Assembly: GCA_034336665.1 (NCBI GenBank) | Contig: CM067590.1 | Span: 3,009,748 to 3,073,747, forward strand | DNA from: Luscinia megarhynchos | Taxonomy: Eukaryota > Chordata > Aves > Passeriformes > Turdidae | Length of the DNA: 64,000 nt | Direction of reading: 5' to 3' | Shown: one piece after another, positions 1-18,423 of the stretch | Position numbering within the stretch: the first letter of the stretch is position 1 | How the letters are laid out: each line of letters begins with the position of its first letter | Notes under the pieces: model-generated | Told to the model about the DNA's origin: nothing | Databases searched by the model: none | Seen by the model: the letters and a program-made list of their open reading frames with translations, nothing else | Program-made: the position numbers and the translations under genes

Positions 1-9
1 CCCCCCAGC

Positions 10-5450
<5,441 letters not shown>

Positions 5451-7060
5451 GCACCCCGCACCGGCCCCGCCGCTCTGCGCTCCGCAGGCTACGGGCAGGC
5501 ACCACCGGCCGGGTCCCGCCGGAGTCCCCCCTCCCCGGGTAGCGCCGAGGCCCCGCAGCCCCCGGTGCGCGGTGGGTCACGCCGGACCCGGCCCACGCAG
5601 CGCCGGACCCGCCCGCAGCCGCCCCGTCCACGCCCACGCACGGCGCGGGTTCCCCCTCCCTGCACCCCGCAGCAGCGGGGCCCCCACCCCACCCGCGCGG
5701 TGCTGCCGTCCGAGGGCTGCGACCCGCGGGTCCCCCGGCACAGAGGTGTCTGCTGACCCCGGGGTCGTCCCGGCTACCTCTGGACCACTGAGATGTTCCT
5801 CCTCTTCCTCCTCCTCCTCCGGCCCCCAACGAAAGCCCCCTCGGGTCGGTCCCCGAGCCGGGAACTGCCGCCTCCATCCCGGTAAAGGCCCCCACCCCGA
5901 TCTCTGTCCCTCCACAATCTGAGTCGCATCTTCAATATCGGGGTGATGCCAGGGCTGAGCAATTCCTCCTGCTGCATGGGGAAGGGATGAAGGGAAGCAG
6001 CGGCACAGGCTTCCTCTGCTGAGGGAGGGGATGTGGGGTCACCCTCCTCATCCACACCAGGGAAACTGAGGCTCAACCCATCCCAAGGGTCCCTGCCACC
6101 GGCACACAAACACCAGCAACCAGAGCTGGAGCCACGCTAAATTAATAAGGAAAAACGAAGGATGGAGCCAAAATCCATCTGGCAAAAAGTATTGATTCAT
6201 GTAATATCGATAAATGTAATGAGTCACAGCTAATGAATTCCCCTGCTGAGCCGGACCTGCAGGGAGGGCAGCACAAATCCTGCCAGAGCATAGAGGGTCA
6301 TGGGTTGCTGCTCTCCCCCTGACCACAGGGCTCCTGGCAGCTCCTTCTCACAGGGATAAACACAGGACAGCCCCCACTGTCCATGCAGAAGGGGTAGGAT
6401 CTTGGAATGAAAAAGCCCCCCCCAAACACCAGGTACAGCACAGGGGGGGCTCTCTGGGAAGCCCCATTCTCCCTTCTGCTCTAAGTGCAATACCCCAACA
6501 GGAACCCCACTGGGAGGACTGGGAAAGTGTGGGATGACTGGGAGGGAGTGCTGGGGTCAGGGCTTGGCTGGGGGCTACATCCCCTGGGGGTCTCAGAGGG
6601 CATCCTGCTCCCCTGCAGTAGGGATGTGCTCCCACCTCTTGCCTCACCGCAGCCCCTGGCTCCAGGCAACAGTCCCTGCTGCAGCCGATGACTGTTGATC
6701 CAAAACGATGGGAGGAAGAGGAGGAGCAGGAGAGGAAGGGAAAGGAACAGACTCCAGTGATTAAGCTAAAAGCATCTTCTCGGGAACTGGCGGGAGCTGG
6801 GGATGCTCGGATGCTCCGGTTTTAAAATGCACTTTAAATCATCTGCACTTGGTGTATTGAATGGGGTGGGGGATGAAACAGAGGGATGGACAGGGGACAA
6901 CCCGTAGGGACAGGGAGGGACCCCTGGGGTGAAGGCAACTGGGCACTTTGGGGATAAGGAAGCACTTTCCCACTCCCAGTGGGCAGCCCCAGGGATGCAG
7001 TGATAGGTGGTCAATGTCTGTGGCCATGCAAGGGTTGTTAAAGAAACCAACGTGGGCATC
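5451..7060. other. GRIN3B-WDR18 intergenic spacer
   Basis: I see no gene here. The part from 5451 to about 5760 is GC- and CpG-rich and is the likely GRIN3B 5' flank. A short purine/pyrimidine run (TCC-type) lies at about 5792-5822. The stretch around 6120-6240 is AT-rich compared with its surroundings and could be a conserved non-coding element. The open frames in this stretch are low-complexity or lack any family signature. Confidence 0.5.
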
Positions 7061-7064
7061 TTTC

Positions 7065-7860
7065 ACTATAAAAAACAAATCTTTTATGTAAAAAATAAAC
7101 CTAAACAAAACCCACAACCCCCGCTGCCATGCTGTGACAATACAAAAGGCCAAGTCCCCAAACACCGTGAAAACAGAGTCGGTAGATCCAAATATATATA
7201 AATTGTTGACTGATGAGATTGGAAATAGCACCTTGCTGGCCCCCCCTGCGCCCCAAAACCACCACCTGTGCTCTAAGCCCAGAGAAACCCCAGGCCCTGC
7301 CTGCCAGATGGAGCAGGAGCCAATTCTAAGCCCTGGTAGCCTGGGACCCCCCATCTGTCGCAGCAGCCCCCCTCAGGTTGCACCTGAGCTGCTCAGCCCC
7401 TGCTGCAGAGCACAGGGTCCAGTGGCACTGAGCAGCAATCCCCAGGAGAGGGTGGGCAGAAGGGGGTCTCCAAAATCCAATCTCAAACGGGTATTGAGAG
7501 GAAAACACTTCTGTCTGCACTGCAGGGTCAAGTAACGAAAAGAAACAAAAAAGGAGGCAGGGGGAGAAGAGACGGGGAATGAGCAGGAGCTGCATCCTGA
7601 GCCCTCCCAGGAGCCTGAGCTCCTCCTGCAGCGGCCGCCCGAGAGCCCCCCGGCCCCGAATCGGGGTGAACACGGTCCCTGTGCTGCCCCCTCGCCGGTC
7701 TCAGTCCCGTGTCAGGAGCAGGCGGAGGCGGCGTGTGCCGGGTCAGGGGAAGGTGAGCCGGGTGCTCGCAGCCGGCTGGGCGGTGCCCGAGGGCGGGCGG
7801 GTTCTTCCCCAGGAGCCGGACAGGGAGAGGCGGAGGGGTGCGAGGGCGGGGGCAGCCTCT
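7065..7860 (-). other. WDR18: probable WDR18 3'UTR
   Basis: Minus-strand sequence after the WDR18 stop at 7861-7863. No canonical AATAAA is present. The best candidate is a CATAAA variant at 7083-7088 followed by a T/G-rich stretch, so the 3' end is uncertain. Confidence 0.35.
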
Positions 7861-10800
7861 TCACTTGGCTGGCTTGGTGATGATGCGAGTGGAGAAGTCA
7901 AAGAGGTCCTTGTTGATTTTCCGGAGGTTGCTCACCTCCTCCTCCAGCTCGCTCACCTGGATTGTCAGGTGCTCCTGGTCTCCCACCAGGTTCTATGACA
8001 GGAAAACACAATAGACAAGTGTCAGGGCCTCAGCTCTGACAGGAACAGGCTGCTGCTTAGTCCCTAGTAGTAAACCCCAAATCCTTCGGTCCCCTCCCTC
8101 CTCCTCCTCAAAGTGCAGCCCCTCCTCCCCATGTCCCCAGCAGATTTCAGGGCTCTTTTCCCCGTTCCCAAGTTACTCAGGGCCTCATGAGTCAGATCAG
8201 CTGACAAGGATCCCCCTCAATGGGTCTGTACCTAATTCCCAGCCTGGGAGCAGCTCTCACCTTTTCCCTCGTGGAGTACATCTGCGAGTACATCTTCTCT
8301 GCCTTCCCCAGGTAGCTCTGCCCAGGCTCCTGCAGAGACCAGAATGGAAGGGTTGGCAGAGCAGACACAGACCCTCTCCCATGCCCCTGGACTGGGTTCC
8401 CCATGGAAGGGACCCTGGGAGATCCTGCTGTCCCCTCTGCCACGCAAACAGTCCCCTGGCCTGCTGCCACCAAGCCAGCAGGGAGCTTATCCATCAGCTC
8501 TGGCAGGACTGTCACTGTCACTTGCCCACAGGCAGACACTGGCAGAGAGGAGCAGCTCTGGGACCACTGGCAGAGAGGCTGGGATGGGCAGGACACTGTG
8601 ACCCTCCCTGCCTGGGGACAACCAAGGAAATGGTGGGACAGCAGAGCCAGCCCACGCTGCAGCACGGGGCTGGGAGGACAAATGACTGCAGCAGCCAGGA
8701 TGGGGAGGAACGGCTTTCACCAGCTGGAGGAGAAGCTTTGCTCTGGCACAACCCCTCCTGGATGTCTGTCCCCCCTCCCCAGGGCCCAGTGGCCCCCAGT
8801 ACCTGCTGGTGCAGCCCCAGGCGCAGCGTCAGCCCCTCAGTGCCCGGCTCATCGCTGCTCTCGGTGCCGTGCAGGTGCCTGCTGAACTTGGGCAGGGGCA
8901 CGCTGGGCTTCCCGTCGGGGTTGAACATGTTGGCAGGCGCCAGCACGATGAAGGCGTTTGTCACTGGACCTGTGGTGGGACAGAGGGGACAGGTCAGGCT
9001 GCACCCTGGTGGGTTTGAGAGTCAGGGCCCTGAGAACAGCGAGCATGACCCTGGCACAGGCAGTGGACAGGATTCTCCACCCTCCCCAGCAGCTCTCCCT
9101 GCCTGGGGCTGCAGCTCTCCTGGCCCTGGGGAGCTCCCCTCACCCTGAGCTGCCATCCATCAGCAGCTCGGTGCTGCCACGATCCATCACATGCTCTCAA
9201 TGGCAGAGCTGATTAGCACGTTAATTACTGCATTCACCCGCGGCTGCTGCCGCCCCCTCCCAGCTCCTGCTCGCTGGGAGCTCCCACGGCTGTCCCCCAT
9301 GCCCTGCCAGGCACAGCAGCTCCCAGCCCCGCTCCAGCTTGCCCCCTGCTACCACAGCCTGGCCATCCATTTCCCCTGGCTAAAGGCAAAGGTGAAGATG
9401 GTCCACATGCACCTGAGAGGGGGCTGCCAGTACTGTGGAGAAGGGTGTGGGGTGAGGGAGGGGACATGGTGGGGCCTAGGGAGGCCTGGAGCTGCTGGAG
9501 GATTTTGGTCTCTGCAGAGCAGACAGGCACAAGCAGCTCTGACATGGACGAGGGCTTTGTCACCACCATTTACTCCTCCAGAGCCTGCTCCTAAATCTGT
9601 TTCTCCCAGGATCCAAGGCTGGGTCCCACCAGCAGAGCAGCAGCTCTGCTGAGTGCCTGGCCCCAGAGCTGTTCCTGCCAGTTCTGATGGCTTCACTCCC
9701 TCCTTAAAGATCAGACGTTTGTGCTCCTGAGGCAAGTGCCCACCAGTGAGATTCCCACTGCACTGGCAGCTCATGGAGCAGTTCAAGAGGAAAGGTGGAG
9801 AGGAGAAAATCTTGGGAAAGAACCCAGAGTTCCCTAAACCTGGTTACCACCCGGCCATACTCACTCTGGGGCCCCAGTGCAGATGGAAATCCTGTACCAG
9901 ATCACCTTGCCCCAAGGCAGCAGGCAGTTTGTGACCCTGGGCCAGCCTGGGCATGGGGACTAGGCTTAGCTGGGGGTAAACAAATAACCCAGCTTCCAAA
10001 GCAGAGCTGCCAGCAGCACACATCAGCCAGAGCATCCCGGGAAAGCCTTGCAGGACCGAGCCCTCGGGGATGCTCTGTGCCACGCTGTGTTTGCAGAAAC
10101 AAGGACAGAGCTCGTGTGACAGGATGGGAATTGAGGCCTGGAGGGATTTGGGGGCTGTGCTGGCTCCCAGCCTCATCCCACAGGTCTCCTGCTTCCCGCT
10201 GAGTGGTGCCAGCCACACAGAGTGACCGGGAGCAGCCCTGCCTCGCCAGCACTGCCACAGCTCATTACCCAGGAGCAGCAGCCTGACTTCTCAAAGTCCA
10301 CCCGCTCTGCCCCCACCAAGGATAAACCACCCTTGGTGGCACAGCCCCCTGTGCCTGGCCTGCCTGCCTGGCCCTGAGCCACACTCCAGCTCCTTGGATT
10401 TATTTGCAGCAGTGTTGAGGGGAGGGCAGCGGGTCCTGTGTGCCCCCAGCAAGCGGAGGGACCATGCTGTCCTGAGGACACTGGGCCAGGGGCTGCTGTC
10501 ACATCACCATGTCAGAGCCCTGTCACCTCTGCCTTGGGGAGGGAGCAGGACACACTGCAGGGGCAGCAGGGACAGACCTTGCTGGGGGGCTCACGTCATT
10601 GCTCAGAAGAGGGGGCTGGGCTGGGGCAGCAGATTTCCCCACCCTGGGAGGCTGCAGGGCCTCGTGGAGACTCCAGACCCAGGGCACAGCTTGGGGGTGC
10701 TGGGCTCCCAGCCCGCTCCTGAGCACACACAGCACAGTGCAGTCATGCCAGTGCCAAGGCTGCCAGGGAAACCAAATCCCTGCCCCAGCAGAGGCTGCAG

Positions 10801-13800
10801 AGCACCCACAGCTTGGGGTCAGCCTGGTCCTGCTCCTCCTGGGAAAAGCCTGGTGCATCCATTCCTCCCTGCAGCCTCAGGAGGACTCTAATGCCCGGCT
10901 CTCAGCCAAAGCCTGGCCCCCCCTCCTTGGATGACTCACAGCTCCATTTGGTCTGTTTTCACCCTCTAGTGCCAGTGGCGCCAGGCTGGATGGACGCTGC
11001 AGTGGGTCCCAATTAGGGATGGTCCTTGGCAGCCAAAGGGAAGAGGAAAAGGGTCTGCAGGCAGCCTGGCTTCCAGAGACTGCCCTAAGGCAGCAGCTCA
11101 ACCACCACAGAGGAACAGAGTTTGGCTTTCCCCACCACCTTTGGGAGGGGTTTCGGCCATGCCCAAGGCAGCCCCACTGGTCACTGCAGCACCAGGGGCC
11201 AGAAATCACCACAGCTGGGGGAGGAACACAGTTAGCAACAGGAGGGGTAAAGTCCCCCATTGCTCTGAGGTAGCTGAGGCACCCAATTGCTGCTCCTGCA
11301 ATTTACTGGAGCCATCAAACCGAAATCCCAGACGGCTGCTCATATGGGATTCACTTCAGGCCCCATGAGCTCACAGGCACTTACTGCCGGGGTCACAGAG
11401 CTCTCTCCCCTCCAGACACAGCTGGGGTGCATGTGGGGTGACTGTTGCCTTGGGAAAACAAGGAGGAGGATCCTGTGTGGCCTCAGCGACAGGGTGAAAT
11501 TCGTGACTCACTCCTGACAGTGCACAGGGGGTTGTTAACACGTGATGGCAAGGTCACAGTACCAGTCCAGACAGCCGAGGCTCCCTCCAACGCCTCTGCC
11601 CTTCCCAGGGTGTGAACCAAGGGGCAGAAACACACCTGCAATGCTCAGGGCAACACAGGTGAGACAGCAGCAGCCTCTGGCAGTGAGGATCCTGGAGATA
11701 AGGACATTCCTACCTTTGTGATTCATTGTCTTGAGGCACTGCTTGCTCTGGATGTCCCACAGCCGGACGGTTTCGTCGTGAGAGCCCGAGAGCAGGAGGC
11801 TGCCGTCTGTGGAGACTGACAGACATGTCACCTGGTTCCTGGAATGGGGAAGAGGATGTTTAAACTCAGGATGACCCCAGGACTGCCAGAAGCTGGTGAG
11901 GTGGGCAGATGGTGGCTGGCAGGTATGTCTGGTTCCTCACCTGTGCCCTTTAAAGACCTTCCCGTTCTCCCGCTCTGTCTGGAAGGTCCGGTCTCTCTGT
12001 ACCGGCTGCAGAAATGAAGGAAGGAAAAAGGAAGGGAGAGGGGTTAACATTCAGGAAGGCTGAATCCAGCAGGTTCATCACCATGTCTGGAGGGGGCAGA
12101 GGAGACACAGGGGAACCAGATCCTCCTGTGCTCTGGCAGGTCACAGCAGTTGCAGTGGGGAGGTGATAGTGACTCGGCGTGACAGGGCACACCTGGAACT
12201 CCATACACTCACCCAGGCGCAGAGGTCGACCTGGAAGATGGACCCATCCATGCCCCCGCAGAACATGTGGTACTCAGAGAGGTCCAGAGTCACAGCCATG
12301 ATCCCCACATCGAAGAGAACAGAAAGCAGGAGCTCCCCAGATGAGATTTCCCAGAGCTGGAGTGAGAGGGGACAGGAGAATCAGGGGTGAGAATGTTAAT
12401 GGCAGGATTGGAGAAACACTGACATCCTAGCATCCCACACTGCCTGTGGCTGGGAAACTGAGTCCAAGGCAGAACCAAGGCAGAACCCAGGAACAGCCTC
12501 TCTGTGAGCAGAAGAGAAGTTTCCCAGGCAGCTTCAAAACAGCTTTGAACCCTGTCTGTGGCCATTCTGCCCCCAGGGCATCCCCTGCCCCACAGGCTCC
12601 AGCCTGCTCCTCTCCCTATGGACATTAGCAATGGCAAACACAGGAGCTGACCCTATTCCCAGGACAACAGGGACTGCAGCAGTCCAGCCTGGGGGCAGGT
12701 GCAGAGAAACTGCTGTTGTTGGAGAGGCAGAGCTCAGGTCTGGCAGCTCTGAGTCATTGCAGAGACAGCCAAGAAATTAAAGCCACTGCAACCCGACAAA
12801 GCTTCAGGACAGCTTGGGGACAGGGACAGTTTCCTGCCACCTGGCAGGAGCCTGGCTTTGACCCTGCAGGGTCTGGCACCTCTGAAATGAGCCTTACCTT
12901 GGCTGTCTGGTCGAGGGAGGCGGTGGCAGCCCGTGCCAGGGGCCCTCCGAAGCCGCAGCACAGGTCGGTGATGGGGAGGCTGTGCCGGGACCAGACGTGC
13001 CGGGGGTCAGGGATCTGGGAGGGCTCTGCCTGCAACACGCTGTGAGGAGAGCAGAGACAGGTGGGTCAGCCAGGACAGAGCCCCATGGGGAGCTGGGCCA
13101 GGCTTTGCCCCCACTGGGAATGCCTCTCTTGGCTGCAGGGACCAAGTGGGACATAGGAGATGCTGGTAGCCATGGCACACGGATACTGAGGCTGAGATCC
13201 CTATCCCAAAGGGACAAAGACCCTCAGTAAAGGGCACAATCCCCTCTCTGTCACCCAGAGAAAGAAGTCAGAGCCATATGCCTGTTCCCAAGAAGCCCAG
13301 GTGAGACCCCAAGGAAAGGCTCTCTGCCCACATGGCAGGCACAGAGCCAGCTGGGGGCTTAGAGGGATCTCCTGCTCCAAAATCCCTGTGCCCCCCAGCC
13401 CCCCTTACTTGTAGAGGTTCCACACCAGGGCCAGGCAGTCCTTGGCCCCTGAGAGGAAGTGGCTGCTGTCATCAGTGAAGCAGAGGCACGTGAGGTCCTG
13501 GTAGTGTCGGTTCAGGATGGCGAGAAGGTTCCCGTTGGACACCTGCAGTGAGGAGAAAGGCAGGAGGGTGTCAAGGATGTGATGGGATAACGTGGTGCCC
13601 TGCCCTTGGTGCAGTGAGGGGAGAAGGGTGGGTTCTGTTACCCACATGAGCTTGTTGGCACCTCAGGACAGTGACTGGCACCACTGAGGTAAAGCTGGAA
13701 CAACAGCCTGCTTCAGGACCACAGGGAAATTCAGCACACAGCAGCGGGAGAGGTCCTGGCACATCAACTCTGGAACCCAGTGACCCAGTGATGCCAGAGC

Positions 13801-15691
13801 TGTTCCTCTGGTCAAGTCACAAGTGTGCAATAAAGATTTCTTGTTCACTCTTAATATTCATATTACTTTGGTGGCTTCTTCCCTCCTCCCACACGTCTCA
13901 GTGGGGTTATAAGAGCTGCAGGACACCCCAGGGGTGGCTTGTGGTCCTGGGCCAGCAGAGGCTTTAGGGTGGACAAGGAATCCACCAAACCTGGAGCATT
14001 TCTTATTAAAAGGCAACACTGCAGATGGGGAGGGAACCAAGAAGAGAAAAAGCCTCAAATAAAATAAGAGTCTACTTCTTCCCATTAGTGGTCTGAATTA
14101 CACCAAAAAATCAAACCAAACCTCAATTCAAGGGGTTTCATAGACAGCACAAAACCAGGGCTCTAGGGGCTGGTTCCAGCTCCATGATGGTTTCCATGGA
14201 GCCTCTGCAATGAGCCAGAGGGACAATGCCATACTCTCGAACACATCTGTGGGTTTCAGGAGTTGGAGCAGGGCCCAGCTTGGAGCATCACAGGCAGCAG
14301 CTCCCACTGCAGGAATTTAATTCCAGATGCTACAAGTACAGTGGTACAAACAAACCCTGATGGGTTCAGGTAGAGTCACCCACACCATGAGGCTCAAACC
14401 TCCCCAGGCATGGGGAGCTCTCCAGGTGAGGCATCCTGGGGTTTAATCCCAGGCTCAGGACAAGCTACTGCTTTTATATGCTCAGTGCTGTGCTGGGAAT
14501 GCAGCGTAATCCCAAGTAATCCAGCAGTAATTAACCAGCAGGACAATGACCAGAGCACAGCAGGGGCTGCTGGCACCCTGGGCACACACGCAGCTGAAAC
14601 GTAGGAGAAGTGCTGAAGGAACAACAAGTCCTGTGCTGCTGCTGCCTCATGGGAGCAATGTCTGATCCCTAAAGCATTGGAGATGCTTGGAAGAGGAGAA
14701 GGAGGCAGAGTTAAGCCTCTCTCAGAATTCCTCCCACTCGCTACTTGGGTGAGCTGCCGCATGGACTGCAGGCAGCACAGCCTTCACCTGCTGTGGCATC
14801 CCAGGATCAGGATTTACAGACACGTGAGGGATGGGGACACTCCCTGACCGTCCAGGGTGTGAGTCTGTGTGGCCCTGAGCTCCCCAGCCCCTCCGTACCT
14901 CCCACAGGTAGATGCTCTCGGCGACCCCCGCCAGGATGTAGAGCCCGTTGGGAGAGGCTGTCAGGCAGGTCACCGGCCCGGGACAGATGATCTTCTGCTG
15001 CAGCTGGTCCTGGGGCAGAGAGAGGGCTCAGAGAGGGGAAGGGGCTGCATGCAGGGCCCCCCGACATGGGGGCTCAGGGGGAGCTTTGTGGGGGTCTCTG
15101 CAAGACAGGGATGGGGAGCACCTGCCCTGGTGATGGGGGTTGGAATGGAGGGAGGAGCAGCTGAGGGTCTAACCGGGGACAGGGGGTTCTCTGTGCAGAG
15201 AGGGGCCATGGGGGTTTCCGCAGAGAATAGGGTGTCTGAGAACAGAGGGAATCTCCATGAAGGGAGGGGCCATGGGGGGTCTTTGTGGAGAGGCCCTTGA
15301 GGGAGGGGTCTGACCATGGATCTGGGGGGTTCTCTGGGCGGAGTGGCCCCTCCTCATAGGGCCGGGAGATCTGCAGGGAGAGTGGCCCCATCACAACCCC
15401 CACGGGGCCCAGAGTCCCCCCGCGAGACACGGGGGCGCCCCCCGAGCCGAGGCCGCCCGGGCCCGCCCGCCGCGCCGGTACCTTCCTCTGGAGCTCCCAG
15501 ACGTTGATGTAGCTCTTGCCGAGCTGGGCCCCCAGCAGGTGCTCGCCGCCCAGCAGCGCCAGCCCGCGCGGGCCGCTGTTGCCGCCGCGGTAGCCGGGCA
15601 GGGCAGAGCCCGAGTGCAGCTCCCAGACCGAGCAGTTACAGAGCGGCCCCGCCGCGTCCGACACCAGCGCCACCTCCATGGGCGCCGCCAT
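7861..15691 (-). CDS. WDR18: WDR18, WD-repeat protein 18 (ten exons)
   Basis: Exons on the minus strand: 15482-15691, 14899-15009, 13409-13542, 12898-13039, 12213-12356, 11941-12005, 11714-11838, 8803-8969, 8261-8329, 7861-7992. All junctions are GT-AG and in phase. The sum is 1299 nt, giving 432 aa, the same length as I recall for human WDR18. WD40 signatures are visible, for example [31 protein letters not shown] and [10 protein letters not shown]. The last exon encodes a heptad-like helix ending [18 protein letters not shown]18 works with PELP1, TEX10 and LAS1L/SENP3 in 60S ribosome maturation in the nucleolus (family knowledge). The start is the first Met of MAAPMEVAL in a CpG island, with a good GCC-type context. 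Intron 7 (8970-11713) is the largest and holds nothing I recognise. Confidence 0.97.
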
Positions 15692-15860
15692 CTTCGCGGT
15701 CCGCCAGGGCCACAGAGAGCGCGGCCACGGCCCAGAGCGCCGCCTCTCCGCCCGGCGCCGGCCAATCAGCAGCGGCGCCGCCGCGCCCGCGAGGGGAGGG
15801 GGTTGCGCACGCGGCAGGAAGCTCAGCAGGGCCCGCCCCGGTCGCCGCTGGATGGGTGAC
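15692..15860 (-). promoter_or_regulatory. WDR18 CpG-island promoter with CCAAT box
   Basis: GC-rich sequence directly upstream of the WDR18 ATG. A consensus CCAATCAG element lies at 15762-15769, about 70 bp from the ATG, and fits NF-Y. No TATA box is visible, as is usual for a housekeeping gene. Confidence 0.5.
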
Positions 15861-15879
15861 CCGGGACGCCGTGTGTGCA

Positions 15880-16327
15880 CATGGGGACCCTATGGACACC
15901 CCACATCCTTATAAAGGACCCTGTGGGTACCCCATAACCCTATGGAAACCCCACATCCTTATAAAGGACCCTGTGGGTACCCCATAACCCTGTGGAAACC
16001 CCACATTCTTATAGGGACCCTGTGGGTACCCCATAACCCTATGGACTCCCCCACAGCCCTGTGGGTACCCCATAATCCTATAGGTACCCCACAGCTTTGT
16101 GAGAACCCCATGAGCACCCTACAAAACTTTGATACCTCCCAATCCTATGGGCATCCCACAGCCCAATAGGGACCCCACCAACACCCCACAATCCTATCGG
16201 GATCCCATGCACATCCCATAATCCTGTCATCACCCCATAAATCCATTGACACCCCACAGTCCCAAAGGGATACCCCAAATCCACAAAGAAATCCTATGGA
16301 CACTCCACAGCCCTGTGGGCACCCCTG
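15880..16327. repeat. ~50-bp-unit minisatellite between WDR18 and ARID3A
   Basis: A tandem array built on variants of ACCCTATGGAAACCCCACA plus CCTTATAAAGGACCCTGTGG plus GTACCCCATA. The first two units are nearly identical, and the array decays to the right into shorter CCCCATAA/CCTATGGG variants. It starts just beyond the WDR18 promoter and ends before the ARID3A 3'UTR. Confidence 0.85.
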
Positions 16328-16484
16328 GGTCTCCCCAGACCAGAAACCCCAAACAAAACAATTTTTTTTTTTTTTTAATACTTCTTCACTTTACAGGGTT
16401 ACAATTGTCTTAAATATTCTGACGTTTAAATACAATCTGTATAATAATGTTATTATAAAATGTAAACTTTCAGTGTTTTTTAAG

Positions 16485-16490
16485 TTTATT
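16485..16490 (-). terminator. candidate poly(A) signal for ARID3A
   Basis: An AATAAA on the minus strand, with a further ATTAAA at 16374-16379 ahead of an A run. Alternative, more proximal AATAAA hexamers lie at 16633-16638 and 16641-16646, so several 3' ends are possible. Confidence 0.45.
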
Positions 16491-18237
16491 TTATCTTTTT
16501 TTTTTTTAATTTTTAAATTTTTTTTTTAATAATAATCAAAAAGTCTCAATACCTGAATGTTTTGCAAAACTGAAATCTTTCACCGGGGCCCCGGGTGCGC
16601 CCGAGGCCACCGCGCTCAGAGGTAGAATGTGGTTTATTTTTTTATTCCTTTTTTTTCTTTTTTTTTGTCTTTTGTGGTTTTTTTCTTTTCTCATTTTCCT
16701 TTTTTACCTGAGTTAAGATATGCAACGCTGGGGGGAGGGGGGCGGCTGCAGCTGGGGCCGCTCCTTTAGTTTAGTTTTCTTTCCAAACCTCCCCCCCCAA
16801 AAAAAACTGATTTAGGCTCTTTTTTATTATTTTTAAATCGATATGCAAAAAAGAAAAATAAAGTGGAAAGTCACCCGCTCTCAAAAACAAAAATAAAAGG
16901 GGAGGAGAGGGCAGGGAAAGGATGGGAGGAAAAAGAATTGAAAAAAACCCAAAACAACCCAAAATAGTGACTGTACAATGCAAAAAAAATCACTAAGAAA
17001 ATCTAAGCCTGCCCTGGGCATGAAAATTCCCCCTTGGAATTTTTCCTTAAGGAGAGCTGGGCTGGACCCCAACAGCAGCAGGAGCTGGACGGACCCTCCC
17101 AGGCCCCCCCAAAAAAGGGTCCACGGAGCCACCAAGACCCCTCCCCACGGAGCCACCAAGGGGATTCCAGCATGAAAAAAACCCAAAAACCTGCTGAAAA
17201 CAACAAAAAAACAGCTGGAAAAAACCCCAAATCCCCTGAGATCACCACTTCCCCGAGTGAAATTAAAAATAAAGGTATTGAGGGGGGGAGGTCCCACCAG
17301 CCTGGACCAACCCCCACCCCGGGGGGCACCTGGGGAAGGGGGAAAAACCCTGTGCTCCAGGTGGGAACCTGAGAACGGAGATACCGAGGGGGGTGAGGGG
17401 GTTTCGGTATCAGGTTGGATTGTGTCTCACGCAGATGTGGGTGAATTTATTTTTTGGGGGTGGGAGGAGGAGGGGAAATAGTAAAAAAAAATAAAATTGA
17501 GATTGTGAGGCTTAAAATAAATCCTCAGGTCCTTCGGCTTCTCCGTGAGCTCTGGAGCGTCCTGCAGCTCCGAGCATCCCCATCCTCTGGATCCTGCTTG
17601 TTTTTTGGAGGAAATAAGCCCAAATTGGCTTTAAACAGTAGTTTTATGCAGGGGGGAGGAATAAAAATTAGGATTTGTCGGTGGGGGAAGGAGCAGAGCT
17701 GGACCCAACCACCGATAAGGAGAGGAGAAAGGAGATTCCAACTTTTTTCCAAGCTCCCATTTTCCCTGATGAAGACTAATATATATCATTTGCATGTTAA
17801 AAGTTTGATTCTTTTTTTTTTTGAGAATAAAATAGAAGCTATTTACAACAAAACAATCAAAAACAACCTCTTAAAATCCTGCAGAGAGTGGAGTTCCCAA
17901 AACAAAGGAGGGAATAGGATGGAAATGAATAATATCTCCCTATTTCTGATTCTTTTCGGATTTTTGTTTTTTTTTTCCTTTAGAATTCCGGGGGGGTTTC
18001 GCTAGAGCTCGCGTCAGCAGGCGTCCGTGCGTCTGTCTGGAGGTAACACGAGTTAAAAAATAATAATAATTATAATAATAATAATAATAAATGTACAGTG
18101 CAAAGTGTGATGTGAGTGAGGTAAACGGTCCCGGAGCGGCGCAGCCGGACAACCGGCGGCTCCGGCAAAACCCCCCGGGCTAAAGCTTTTCTGCCTGGAA
18201 AAGGAAAACCCAACAACACGAGAACAAAGGGCAGAGT

Positions 18238-18368
18238 CCGTCGAGACCCGGATGAGACCCCGGAGAAACTCGGGCGAGATGAGACCCCAGTGAGACCCAG
18301 GCGAGATCTCAGTGAAACCCTGGTGAGATCCCGGTGAAATCCTGTTGAGACCCTGGTGAGCCCCGGTG
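18238..18368. repeat. GAGACCC-type minisatellite in ARID3A 3'UTR
   Basis: Short degenerate copies of GAGACCCCGGTGAGACCC-like units start about 55 bp beyond the ARID3A stop codon. The unit is about 16-18 bp and is imperfect. Confidence 0.6.
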
Positions 18369-18423
18369 CCACCCCGTCCCCCCGTGGCCACTGGTGCCAC
18401 CAGCGGCCCAAGGCTCTGGGGCA

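Larger units (their letters stand above)
16362..18423 (-). other. ARID3A: ARID3A 3'UTR
   Basis: AT-rich, gene-free sequence follows the ARID3A stop. It contains long A/T homopolymers (16362-16377, 16500-16508, 16520-16528 and 16650-16660), an (ATT)n run at 18053-18090, and several minus-strand AATAAA hexamers. A sharp change back to GC-rich minisatellite near 16330 marks the likely end. The long 3'UTR fits the mammalian gene as I remember it. Confidence 0.6.

Noticed and set aside
6048..6326. Hydrophobic minus-strand open frame near 6.1-6.3 kb
   Set aside because: It arises from AT-rich non-coding sequence, with no splice or family support.
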